Counted from the stretch's first letter, positions 1 through 7,335 are shown. The stretch: 58,645 nt of DNA from an uncultured Pelagibacteraceae bacterium (GCA_902581695.1 CACHOW010000003.1:1-58645); one strand, 5' to 3'. Notes: generated by a model from the sequence alone, not told the origin. Program-made: numbers and translations.

Positions 1-175
1 TCATTGGTGGGTGTTTATTAAATCCCCAATCTAAATTACTTCCCCATGCAAGTGCTTCAATAGTATCTAGTGGTAAATTATTATTTGTTAAAGCGGGAAC
101 AAGTGTCCAAATTATCAAATGAGAAATTACAAAAATAAAAAAAAGATTATTAATATTTCTTTTTAAAACAATCAT
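1..175 (-). CDS. GT39-family membrane glycosyltransferase, N-terminal part (runs off window)
   Basis: Reading the minus strand from the ATG at 175 gives an open frame to the window edge (58 codons). It has a basic N-terminus (MIVLKRN), one hydrophobic helix, then a periplasmic-loop-like motif, DTIEALAWGSNLDWGFNKHP. An acidic residue after the first helix followed by a tryptophan- and HPP-containing loop is typical of the dolichyl-phosphate-mannose / ArnT (GT39) family. Those enzymes transfer a sugar from a polyprenyl-phosphate donor at the inner membrane. The gene is divergent from dksA. Only the first tenth or so of the protein is visible, so the substrate cannot be judged. Confidence 0.6.
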   Translation of the reverse strand, partial: MIVLKRNINNLFFIFVISHLIIWTLVPALTNNNLPLDTIEALAWGSNLDWGFNKHPPM

Positions 176-204
176 AATCAATTATTTACAATAATTAACC
201 TTAC

Positions 205-232
205 TTGACACCTCTATTTTGCTGAATATACT
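205..232 (+). promoter_or_regulatory. Sigma-70 promoter of dksA
   Basis: A perfect -35 box TTGACA (205-210) and a strong -10 box TATACT (227-232) are separated by 16 bases. Transcription should start near 239, leaving a leader of about 16 bases before the ATG at 255. The promoter also decides the start codon: an in-frame TTG at 219 lies upstream of the -10 box and cannot be on this transcript. Confidence 0.75.
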
Positions 233-254
233 CCCTCGAATTCAATTTATAAAA

Positions 255-779
255 ATGCCTAAAACCAGCAAAGTTAAAAAAAAAGTTTCTAAAACTAAGA
301 GTAAATCAACAAGTAAAGCTAAAACTAAAGTAACTAGTAAATTAAAAGCTACTCCTAAAGGTCCAATTAAATTTTCTAAGACTTATATACCCAAAGATAC
401 TGAAAAATATATGTGTGAAAAACATAAGGTTTTTTTTAGAATGAAGTTGCAAGATTGGAAAAAAGAATTAGTCCGAGCTAATAACGAAGCTCTTTACAAT
501 GGAAGTATGGACGATAATAGTGTTTCTGCAGATATTGTTGATCAAGCAAGTTCATATACTGATAAAAATGTAGAGATGAAAGCAATCAACAGACAAATAA
601 AATTAATTTCAGAAATTGATAAAGCCTTACTAAGAATTAAAGATGAAACTTTTGGTTATTGTTTAGATACTGCTGAACCTATTGGGTTAAAAAGACTAAT
701 GGCAAGACCTATTGCAAAATATACAATTGCAGCACAAGAAAAACACGAAAAAAATGAAAAGGTTCACGCAGATGACTAA
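255..779 (+). CDS. dksA: DksA-family RNA polymerase-binding transcription factor
   Basis: A 174-residue protein that should bind the RNA polymerase secondary channel and work with ppGpp. After a Lys/Ser/Thr-rich tail (about residues 1-35) comes the DksA coiled coil. The tip motif SADIVDQASSY carries D93, D96 and A98, matching the functional DxxDxA tip of E. coli DksA. The C-terminal globular region, GYCLDTAEPIGLKRLMARPI, keeps only one of the four zinc-finger cysteines. That is the alphaproteobacterial form of DksA as I remember it. The ATG at 255 was chosen because the promoter -10 box ends at 232. The stop overlaps the next micro-ORF, suggesting translational coupling. Confidence 0.9.
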   Translation: MPKTSKVKKKVSKTKSKSTSKAKTKVTSKLKATPKGPIKFSKTYIPKDTEKYMCEKHKVFFRMKLQDWKKELVRANNEALYNGSMDDNSVSADIVDQASSYTDKNVEMKAINRQIKLISEIDKALLRIKDETFGYCLDTAEPIGLKRLMARPIAKYTIAAQEKHEKNEKVHADD

Positions 780-900
780 AAAAAAGAAAAAAAATAAACA
801 AGTTCATAATCCAATCACTTACAATTTTACAAAAAAATATATTTACTTTTATTATGGTTTTTTTTGGATCCTTTTATTATTATTTGTATTTACTAGATGA
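772..900 (+). CDS. Putative micro-protein, 42 aa, single membrane helix
   Basis: The ATG at 772 lies inside the last codons of dksA (8-base overlap). An AAGG sequence about 9 bases upstream may serve as ribosome binding site. The peptide begins MTKKKKKNKQ, an intensely basic head, and ends with one hydrophobic segment (about residues 23-40) and FTR. Topology by the positive-inside rule would be N-in. The TGA stop overlaps the ATG of the next micro-ORF (ATGA). I recognise no family. Coding status rests on the overlap chain and the head-plus-helix layout, so it is uncertain. Confidence 0.45.
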   Translation: MTKKKKKNKQVHNPITYNFTKKYIYFYYGFFWILLLLFVFTR

Positions 901-1001
901 ATAAAAAATTAGTATTGATAGTTGTTGTTGTTTTGTTAATTGAATTATCTGGATATGGGATATTCGCTTCTTTATTTAGATTATTAAATTCTGTAAATTA
1001 A
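897..1001 (+). CDS. Putative micro-protein, 34 aa, single membrane helix
   Basis: The start ATG at 897 overlaps the stop of the preceding micro-ORF in an ATGA junction. The peptide starts MNKKLVLIVVVVLLIEL and ends RLLNSVN, so almost all of it is one hydrophobic helix after two lysines. No ribosome binding site is visible, so expression would depend on coupling with the upstream ORF. Its TAA overlaps the stop of the convergent GST gene (998-1000). No family is recognised. It could be a fortuitous ORF, but the dksA to 42-aa to 34-aa overlap chain makes a real three-gene unit plausible. Confidence 0.4.
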   Translation: MNKKLVLIVVVVLLIELSGYGIFASLFRLLNSVN

Positions 1002-1624
1002 GGTTTTGGTATAACTTCATTTTTATTCATAAAAGAAAAGCCTTTTATGACAGCTTCTCTTGATGAAATATCATTGTACCATCTTGTCAAATTTTTATAG
1101 TTAGAAAGCCCTATATCATGCCATTCATGCCTTGCAATCCATGGGAAGGTTCCAATATCTGCAATTGTATAATCATTACCTGATAAAAATTTTGAAATTG
1201 AAAGTCTATCATCAAGTTCAACATAAATTCTTTCTGCAATTTTAAAATATCTTTCTTCTCCGAATTTACTTTTTCCAGGATTATAATGATGAAATTGATG
1301 GTGTTGACCTAACATGGGTCCAACATAACCCATCTGAGCCATAAGCCACTGATTTATCTCTAATCTATTTTTTTGGTCATAAAATTTTCCACTTTGTTCT
1401 GCCAAATACATTAATATTGCACCAGACTCAAAAATTGTTTTATTTTTATTCTGATCAATAATTACTGGGATTTTGCTTAATGGACTAATCTTTTTAAATT
1501 CAGGTGTGAATTGTTCACCTTTATCAAGGTCTATCTTGGTGATTTTATATTCATAGCCAATTTCCTCAAGCATAATACTAATCTTTTTTCCGTTAGGAGT
1601 ATTTGCTGAAAAAAGTTCTATCAA
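998..1624 (-). CDS. Glutathione S-transferase, Nu-class-like (YfcG/YghU type)
   Basis: A 208-residue cytosolic GST. The thioredoxin-fold N-terminal half contains NTPNGKK with T9 and N11, the positions used by E. coli YfcG-type Nu-class enzymes. The glutathione-binding strand-turn IPVI and the ESGAI motif follow (about 52-70). The all-helical C-terminal domain fills the rest. Nu-class enzymes typically show disulfide-bond reductase activity with glutathione. The start is TTG at 1624, whose last two bases and following A form the TGA stop of the upstream flavoprotein (TTGA junction), so translation is probably coupled. It is the last gene of the ferredoxin-flavoprotein-GST unit. Confidence 0.85.
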   Translation of the reverse strand: MIELFSANTPNGKKISIMLEEIGYEYKITKIDLDKGEQFTPEFKKISPLSKIPVIIDQNKNKTIFESGAILMYLAEQSGKFYDQKNRLEINQWLMAQMGYVGPMLGQHHQFHHYNPGKSKFGEERYFKIAERIYVELDDRLSISKFLSGNDYTIADIGTFPWIARHEWHDIGLSNYKNLTRWYNDISSREAVIKGFSFMNKNEVIPKP

Positions 1625-2637
1625 TCTTTTTTACCAAGTCTTTTTAATAAATTTGAAGAGGTTGTGGTAAATTCAAATCTGTATTTTTCATTTGGTCTGG
1701 CAAGTTTAAAACAGGCTCTAGCTGCCAAAGCTCCTTCATGGAAACCTGACAGAATAAGCTTTAGTTTTCCAGGATAAGAGCAAATATCCCCAATAGCATA
1801 AATACCTTTCTGGTTTGTTTCAAACTTTTCAGTATCAACAGAAATTGTTTTTTTATCAATATTAAGCCCCCAATTTGCAATTGGACCAAGTTGCATTATT
1901 AAACCAAAAAAACCTAAAACATAATCAGTCTTTATATTTATGATTTCCCCATCATCATGTTTTATGTCAATGCTTTGTACTTGATCAGAACCATTTGCAT
2001 TAATTAATTGATATTTAGTAAAAAGATTTATTTTACCAGATTTTACCAGTTCATTCATTTTGTTTACAGTAGATTGTGCGCCTCTAAACTCATCTCTTCT
2101 ATGTACTAAGTTTACCTTAGATTTTTTTGATAATTCAACTGCCCAGTCTAATGCACTATCTCCACCTCCAAAAATTGTGATTTTTTTACCCTCAAATATT
2201 TTTTTATCTTTTATAGAGTAAAATATTGATTTATTTTCGAATTTTTCACATTCTTTAGGAGAAAACTTTCTAGGTTCAAAAGAACCTACACCTCCAGCAA
2301 TTATGACGTTTGGAGTAAGAAAAGTTTTATCATTACTTGTTTTCACAAACCAGTTATCATTTTGACTCTTAACTTCATCAACTCTTTCATTTAAATGAAA
2401 ATTAATATCAAATGGTTCAAGTTGCTTAATTAAGTTGTTTGTTAATTCTTCACCAGTACATTCAGGTACCGCTGGTATGTCGTAAATAGGTTTGTCAGGA
2501 TAAAGTTCAATGCATTGTCCACCAATTTTATCTAAATTATCAACAACTTCACAACTTAGCCCAATTAATTTAAGCTGATGTGCAGTAAAAAGTCCAGTAG
2601 GCCCTGCTCCAATTATAAGTGCATCGATTTTAATCAT
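1621..2637 (-). CDS. Ferredoxin-NADP reductase, thioredoxin-reductase-like type
   Basis: A 338-residue FAD enzyme of the TrxR-like ferredoxin-NADP reductase class (YumC type). The FAD-binding GAGPTG motif is at about residues 10-15, GGQC at about 40, an NADP-binding GGGDSA at about 158-163, and the C-terminal GDI flavin motif (AIGDICSYPG) near 283-292. The redox-active CxxC of true thioredoxin reductase is absent, so this is not trxB. That gene is present separately at 53962-54909. It is immediately adjacent to the ferredoxin gene, its probable electron partner, and is often mis-annotated as thioredoxin-disulfide reductase. Confidence 0.87.
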   Translation of the reverse strand: MIKIDALIIGAGPTGLFTAHQLKLIGLSCEVVDNLDKIGGQCIELYPDKPIYDIPAVPECTGEELTNNLIKQLEPFDINFHLNERVDEVKSQNDNWFVKTSNDKTFLTPNVIIAGGVGSFEPRKFSPKECEKFENKSIFYSIKDKKIFEGKKITIFGGGDSALDWAVELSKKSKVNLVHRRDEFRGAQSTVNKMNELVKSGKINLFTKYQLINANGSDQVQSIDIKHDDGEIINIKTDYVLGFFGLIMQLGPIANWGLNIDKKTISVDTEKFETNQKGIYAIGDICSYPGKLKLILSGFHEGALAARACFKLARPNEKYRFEFTTTSSNLLKRLGKKD

Positions 2638-2958
2638 TTACCCTTGCTTAGTTGGTATGCTTACTTCAAGGCCATCAAGTTCCTCAGAGACTATAAGTTG
2701 ACAACTTAGTCTACTATTTTGTTTTGGTTCAAAAGCCATATCTAACATATCTTCTTCCCCGTCTTCTTTTTTAGGAAGTTTATTTAACCAATCTTCTTTG
2801 ACATAAACATGGCAAGTTGCACATGCCATACCACCTCCACAATCTGCATCGATACCGGGAATATCATTTTGAACAGCACCTTCCATTACTGTTAGGCCAT
2901 TATCTACATCTATATTATGAACTTTATTATCTGATGTTATATAAGTTATTTTGGGCAT
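2638..2958 (-). CDS. 2Fe-2S ferredoxin, adrenodoxin type
   Basis: A 106-residue soluble electron carrier. The cluster ligands are visible as [10 protein letters not shown] (C-x5-C-x2-C) and a fourth cysteine in LSCQL about 36 residues later, the vertebrate/adrenodoxin-type arrangement. The ATG at 2958 (MPKITYI) was chosen. A longer in-frame start at 3000 would begin inside the terminator hairpin of the upstream gene and adds a non-homologous leader. The ferredoxin stop and the flavoprotein start are directly adjacent. The placement downstream of proteorhodopsin is known from SAR11 genomes. Confidence 0.9.
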   Translation of the reverse strand: MPKITYITSDNKVHNIDVDNGLTVMEGAVQNDIPGIDADCGGGMACATCHVYVKEDWLNKLPKKEDGEEDMLDMAFEPKQNSRLSCQLIVSEELDGLEVSIPTKQG

Positions 2959-2975
2959 AGAATGTATATAGGGGT

Positions 2976-3016
2976 AAAAAAAAATAGGGCAAGTATGCAA
3001 AACATACTCGCCCTAT
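2976..3016 (-). terminator. Rho-independent terminator after proteorhodopsin
   Basis: On the minus strand ATAGGGCGAGTATG pairs with CATACTTGCCCTAT, a 14-base stem with a single G-U pair and a 5-base loop. A run of T residues follows (A run 2976-2984 on the plus strand). It lies between the proteorhodopsin stop (3037) and the ferredoxin ATG (2958), so it would reduce but need not abolish read-through into the ferredoxin genes. Confidence 0.8.
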
Positions 3017-3036
3017 AAATTTAATTTAAACAGTAA

Positions 3037-3807
3037 TTATCTGCTTCTTGCACCAGCTGAACTAACTGCAGCAGCCCAGATTACTAGACCGAATGCAATT
3101 TTGTTTATAAAGTCAGCTAAGTTGTAAACCACGTTAAGTGAGTTAGCATCAACTCCACCTGTTAGGTAACCAAATACGTAACCTAATGGATAGATTGCCC
3201 AACCAACTGTAACGATCATTCTCATAGCACTGAAAGCAGTTACTAGAGCTTTGTTACCACTTTTGGCAGCAGCTTTACCAGCTTCACCTGAGAATATTTC
3301 ATAAAGAATGTATACCCAACCAGCCATACCGATTATGAAACCAAGTGTAGCGTTGATGTATCCAGCTTCTCCTAAATATCCACCGATTAACATTACTAAT
3401 GAACCGATTAACAATCTCCAGAAAATACCAGAGCTTGCTTTTCTTACAGCTACTAGAATTAGGTAAAATTCTATCATCTGTAATGGTACAGTAATTAACC
3501 AGTCAATGTATCTATACACTGTTGGTGAGTCACCTGTAGTCACCCATACATCTCTCATGTACATGTAATGGATGAATGCAATACCAGTTACTAGACCAGC
3601 AACAGTTACTGACGTTTTCCAGCCAGGAGCAACAGTTCCTCTTTCCATAAAGAAAAAGGCTGTAGCAGCCAACATACCCATTGAAATTACCCAAAAGGAA
3701 ATTCCAACAAAGTCATCTTGAGCTAACATCGTGGTCGCAGCGTTTGCAACACCTGTAATACCTATTAGGGCAACAGCTGTAAGAGCAAACAGTTTAAGTT
3801 TTTTCAT
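3037..3807 (-). CDS. Proteorhodopsin, blue-absorbing type, light-driven proton pump
   Basis: A 256-residue seven-helix retinal protein of the inner membrane. A signal peptide (residues 1-23, ending VANA) precedes the helices. Key residues fit proteorhodopsin numbering with a +5 offset: proton acceptor D102 (D97), T106 (T101), donor E113 (E108), H80 (H75) and retinal lysine K236 (K231). The spectral switch position is Q110 (equivalent to 105), in DWLITVPLQMIE, which predicts blue absorption. A strong ribosome binding site precedes the ATG. Codon composition is less AT-skewed than in the neighbours, as expected for an abundant protein. It is followed by a terminator, then ferredoxin. Confidence 0.97.
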   Translation of the reverse strand: MKKLKLFALTAVALIGITGVANAATTMLAQDDFVGISFWVISMGMLAATAFFFMERGTVAPGWKTSVTVAGLVTGIAFIHYMYMRDVWVTTGDSPTVYRYIDWLITVPLQMIEFYLILVAVRKASSGIFWRLLIGSLVMLIGGYLGEAGYINATLGFIIGMAGWVYILYEIFSGEAGKAAAKSGNKALVTAFSAMRMIVTVGWAIYPLGYVFGYLTGGVDANSLNVVYNLADFINKIAFGLVIWAAAVSSAGARSR

Positions 3808-3813
3808 AAAAAA

Positions 3814-3820
3814 CTCCCTC
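3814..3820 (-). promoter_or_regulatory. Strong ribosome binding site of proteorhodopsin
   Basis: The minus strand reads GAGGGAG six bases ahead of the ATG at 3807. Most genes in this window show no or only weak Shine-Dalgarno pairing, so this one stands out and fits very high expression. Confidence 0.7.
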
Positions 3821-3842
3821 TTTAGTTAGTTTTTACTTTGTT

Positions 3843-3858
3843 TAGTTTATATAAACTA
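3843..3858. promoter_or_regulatory. 16-base perfect palindrome upstream of proteorhodopsin
   Basis: TAGTTTATATAAACTA is a perfect 16-base palindrome centred 43 bases upstream of the proteorhodopsin ATG. It overlaps the only TATA-like stretch there and may be an operator overlapping a -10 region. No convincing -35 box could be paired with it. Confidence 0.4.
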
Positions 3859-3878
3859 GGCTTAGGCTTCCCTAAGCC
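3859..3878. promoter_or_regulatory. GC-rich hairpin upstream of proteorhodopsin
   Basis: GGCTTAGG, a 4-base loop, and CCTAAGCC form a perfect 8-base-pair stem, abutting the 16-base palindrome. It has no T run on either side, so it is not a terminator. It is the most GC-rich patch of this AT-rich spacer (3808-4023) and may be a protein-binding site or leader RNA element. Confidence 0.4.
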
Positions 3879-4023
3879 AAAGTTGAGCGTTAAATACCAA
3901 ATTAAAAGAGTTAATTGAAGACAAAATTAGCATTAATAAGCATTGATTTTACTGACTTTTTGAAATTAAATACAATTTTAAAGTTAAAAATCAAAAAAAA
4001 GAGCAATACGAATCAAATTTTAA

Positions 4024-5925
4024 ATGTCAGGTAAATTTACAAAAATCTACGACCATTCAATTAATAATCCTGAGGAATTTTGGAGTGATGCTTCAAATGA
4101 CATATTTTGGTTCAAAAAACCTACTAAAATTTTAAATAAATCAAATCATCCTTTTTACAAATGGTTTGAAGATGGGGTAACTAACACTTGTTACAATGCA
4201 TTAGATATCCATATTGATCAAGGTAATGGAAAAAGAACAGCACTAATATATGACAGTCCTATTACAGGTAACAAAAGAAAATTTTCTTACGAAGAACTAA
4301 GAAATAAAGTTTCTAAATTTGCTGGAGCTCTGAAAAATCAAGGGGTTAATAAGGGTGATAGAGTTATCATTTATATGCCTATGATACCTGAGGCTGTTAT
4401 CGCTATGCTTGCTTGTGCTAGAATAGGCGCAATTCATTCAGTAGTGTTTGGAGGATTTGCGTCTAATGAACTCGCAAGTAGAATAGATGATAGTAAAGCA
4501 AAAATATTAGTTACAGCCTCTTGTGGGTTCGAGCCAGGAAAGACTGTCGAATACAAACCTCTAGTTGATGAAGCAGTTAAACAGGCTTCTCATAAAATTG
4601 ATAAGATGATTTTATTCCAAAGACCCGGATATGAAGTAAAATTAAATGCTCCTAAAGAGATTGACTGGGAAGATGCTACCTCAAACGCAAAAGAGATTGA
4701 TTGTATCGAAATGAATTCAAACGAATTTGCCTATATTCTTTACACATCTGGAACGACAGGTACTCCAAAAGGGATAGTAAGAGATATTGGAGGTCACATA
4801 GTAGCTTTAAAATGGACTATGAAAAATATTTACAACATTGATGAAGGAGATATTTGGTGGTCAGCAAGCGATATTGGTTGGATTGTTGGGCATTCTTATA
4901 TTGTTTATGCTCCATTATTTAAAGGATGCACAACTGTATTGTTTGAAGGAAAACCTGTGGGTACACCTGACGCAGGGGTCTTTTGGAAAATCATATCCGA
5001 CTATAAAGTAAAATCTTTATTTACTGCTCCAACAGCTTTTAGAGCAATTAAGAAAGAAGATCCAGAAGGTAAGTTTTTTTCTAAGTACGATCTTTCTAAA
5101 TTTGAGAGTCTTTTTCTTGCTGGTGAAAGAGCTGATCCAGATACTATCAAATGGGCTGAAAATTTATTGAATGTTCCAGTAATAGATCATTGGTGGCAAA
5201 CAGAAACTAGCTGGGCAATTAGTTCTAATTGTACAGGTATTGAGATGATGGAAACTAAATATGGTTCAGCCTGTAAAGCAGTTCCTGGATATGATGTGAA
5301 AATTATTAAATCAGACAAGTCATTAGCTAAACCAAATGAAATGGGGGATATAGTTGTTAAGTTACCTTTACCTCCAGGAACATTCCCAACACTTTGGAAT
5401 GCTGATCAAAGATATAAAGAAAATTACATGTCAAATTATGAAGGTTACTATCAAACTTATGATGCGGGACATATTGATGAGGATGGTTATATTTGGATTA
5501 TGTCTAGAACTGATGACATTATAAATGTTGCAGGTCACAGATTATCGACAGGAGCAATAGAAGAAGTTTTATCTGAACATCAGTCAGTGGCAGAATGTGC
5601 AGTTCTTGGAATAGCTGATAAATTAAAAGGTCAATTACCTATTGGTCTTATTGTGTTAAAAGCAGGTGTAGATAAAGATAATGAAACGATCTCTAAAGAA
5701 TGTATTCAAATGGTCCGGAATAAAATTGGCCCTGTTGCGGCATTCAAAGTTGCTATAGTCATTAAAAGACTTCCAAAAACAAGATCGGGTAAAATTTTAA
5801 GAGGAACAATAAGAAAAATTGCGGATAATGTTGAATACAAAATGCCCCCTACAATTGATGATCCAGTAATTTTAGACGAGATAAAAGAGGATCTTATAAA
5901 AAATAATATATTAAAAAGTGCTTAA
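4024..5925 (+). CDS. prpE: Propionyl-CoA synthetase (PrpE-like acyl-CoA synthetase)
   Basis: A 633-residue AMP-forming acyl-CoA synthetase that should activate propionate (possibly acetate or other short acids) to the CoA thioester. Adenylate-forming motifs are clear: YTSGTTGTPKGIVRDIGG (about 240-257), DHWWQTET (A5-like, about 389-396), YDAGHIDEDGYIWIMSRTDD, and the C-terminal catalytic lysine in PKTRSGKILRG. The RDIGG extension of the P-loop and GHRLSTG point to the PrpE/ACSS3 branch rather than acetyl-CoA synthetase Acs. It is divergent from proteorhodopsin and overlaps the SMR gene by 8 bases. Confidence 0.88.
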   Translation: MSGKFTKIYDHSINNPEEFWSDASNDIFWFKKPTKILNKSNHPFYKWFEDGVTNTCYNALDIHIDQGNGKRTALIYDSPITGNKRKFSYEELRNKVSKFAGALKNQGVNKGDRVIIYMPMIPEAVIAMLACARIGAIHSVVFGGFASNELASRIDDSKAKILVTASCGFEPGKTVEYKPLVDEAVKQASHKIDKMILFQRPGYEVKLNAPKEIDWEDATSNAKEIDCIEMNSNEFAYILYTSGTTGTPKGIVRDIGGHIVALKWTMKNIYNIDEGDIWWSASDIGWIVGHSYIVYAPLFKGCTTVLFEGKPVGTPDAGVFWKIISDYKVKSLFTAPTAFRAIKKEDPEGKFFSKYDLSKFESLFLAGERADPDTIKWAENLLNVPVIDHWWQTETSWAISSNCTGIEMMETKYGSACKAVPGYDVKIIKSDKSLAKPNEMGDIVVKLPLPPGTFPTLWNADQRYKENYMSNYEGYYQTYDAGHIDEDGYIWIMSRTDDIINVAGHRLSTGAIEEVLSEHQSVAECAVLGIADKLKGQLPIGLIVLKAGVDKDNETISKECIQMVRNKIGPVAAFKVAIVIKRLPKTRSGKILRGTIRKIADNVEYKMPPTIDDPVILDEIKEDLIKNNILKSA

Positions 5926-6235
5926 AACTTATTTAATTTTAACTGTTGCAATATTTTGTGAAGTAGCTGGTACAATGCTACTTCCTGTTTCACACAATTT
6001 TACAAAAATAATTCCAACAATTTTTCTTTCAATATTCTATATATCTGCACTTTATCTATTAACATTCGTTGTAAATAAACTCCCTATCGCAATAGTTTAT
6101 GCAACATGGAGTGGTTTAGGGATTTTTACCGTAGCAATTCTTGGATATGTCTTTTTTAATCAATCATTAAGTTGGCAATCTATTGCAGGCCTTTTCTTGA
6201 TTGTTATAGGAGTAATACTAGTAAATTCATTTTAA
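5918..6235 (+). CDS. Small multidrug resistance (SMR) family transporter
   Basis: A 105-residue protein with four membrane helices. The essential acidic residue of the first helix is E15 in IFCEVAGT (EmrE E14). The second conserved block is YATWSGLGIF (EmrE W63 region), and the C-terminal helix ends ILVNSF. EmrE-type proteins work as dimers and exchange protons for cationic or guanidinium-like compounds. The GTG start lies within the last codons of the acyl-CoA synthetase gene, so the two are translated together. The substrate cannot be told from sequence. Confidence 0.88.
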   Translation: MLKTYLILTVAIFCEVAGTMLLPVSHNFTKIIPTIFLSIFYISALYLLTFVVNKLPIAIVYATWSGLGIFTVAILGYVFFNQSLSWQSIAGLFLIVIGVILVNSF

Positions 6236-6240
6236 ATATA

Positions 6241-7335
6241 TTAAATCAAAGAGTGAATTACCTTTAAATATTTTTTGAGATTTAGTTTATAATCAAACCT
6301 ATTTAAATTTTTGTAACCGATTAATATTCTTTTTAATGATGATTTTTTATTTTTTGAATATTTCAAAATCAAATTTGATAATTGAGTATAGTCACCAACT
6401 TTAAATAAGAATCCTGCTTTACCATTTAAAAGAATCTCTCTTGGTCCAGTTGGGCAATTAGATGAAATAATAAACTTTTTTAATGCTTGAGACTCTAACA
6501 AAACATTTGGCAAACCTTCATATAATGAAGACAAAATAAATACATCTGAGGATTTTATTAAGTGGAAAGGATTATTTTGAAAATCAATCAATTTTACATA
6601 TTTTGATAAATCATTTTCACGAATATATTTATTAAGGTTTTCTTTTTCAATCCCTCTACCAACTATTAATAAATTAAGTTTGATTTTATTTTTAATTCTA
6701 TTTACTGCTTTAAGAAGAGTTAATTGATCTTTTTGGTCAGTAAGTCTGCCTACATTTATCAATTTTAATTTTTTTTTATCAAACTTTATTTTGTTTTTAA
6801 TTTTTGATTTTTTTATTATCTCATTTTTATTCAATGGATTGTAAATACATTCGGTATTAATATTAAATTTTGCTTTAAATTTTTTTTTAAAATCAAAACT
6901 ATTTACAATAATCTTATCAGCACAACCAAGAACATATTTAAATACTAAGTATTTAAATATATTTTGTGACCAACCATCAGGAGCTGAATTAGATCTAACA
7001 ATAATTTTTACACCTAACAATTTACATAAAAGAGTGCAATAAACGTTTCCCTGAAAACAAAAAACTAAAGCATTTCTATCTTTTAAAATTTGAAAAAAAA
7101 GCAAAAATAAACCAACAAAAAATTTCTTTCTTCTTCCTATTGAATCCCAAAAATTTGCCTTAGGTGAAACAAATCTAATTTTACGGCTAAATCTACTTTT
7201 AAATTTATTTGACACTGTAATAAGAGAAATATCTTTAATTTTATCTTTTAAATAATCAGATATTATAAATAAATTCTTTTCTACCCCTCCACCTTCTATT
7301 GAAGGTATAAAAATAATTAGTCTTTTTTGTTTCAT
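6241..7335 (-). CDS. Glycosyltransferase family 4 (group 1) protein
   Basis: A GT-B glycosyltransferase of about 364 residues. The N-terminal acceptor domain starts with IIFIPSIEGGGVEKN, the usual glycine-rich GT4 opening. The donor domain shows VGRLTDQKDQ and the EGLPNVLLE motif (E-x7-E). It probably builds a surface polysaccharide or LPS sugar chain in the cytoplasm. The start chosen is ATG 7335 (MKQKRLI). An ATG eight codons upstream (7359) has a weak AGG ahead of it and is also possible. The gene is divergent from the GT2 gene and more AT-rich than the flanking housekeeping genes. Confidence 0.85.
   Translation of the reverse strand: MKQKRLIIFIPSIEGGGVEKNLFIISDYLKDKIKDISLITVSNKFKSRFSRKIRFVSPKANFWDSIGRRKKFFVGLFLLFFQILKDRNALVFCFQGNVYCTLLCKLLGVKIIVRSNSAPDGWSQNIFKYLVFKYVLGCADKIIVNSFDFKKKFKAKFNINTECIYNPLNKNEIIKKSKIKNKIKFDKKKLKLINVGRLTDQKDQLTLLKAVNRIKNKIKLNLLIVGRGIEKENLNKYIRENDLSKYVKLIDFQNNPFHLIKSSDVFILSSLYEGLPNVLLESQALKKFIISSNCPTGPREILLNGKAGFLFKVGDYTQLSNLILKYSKNKKSSLKRILIGYKNLNRFDYKLNLKKYLKVIHSLI

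Noticed and set aside
219..254. Longer dksA with a TTG start at 219
   Set aside because: The -10 box TATACT lies at 227-232, downstream of that TTG, so the codon would not be transcribed. The added residues also have no DksA character.
1621..2637. Thioredoxin reductase call for the flavoprotein
   Set aside because: The CxxC redox motif is missing and it sits next to a ferredoxin; a separate protein with CATCDG is at 53962-54909.
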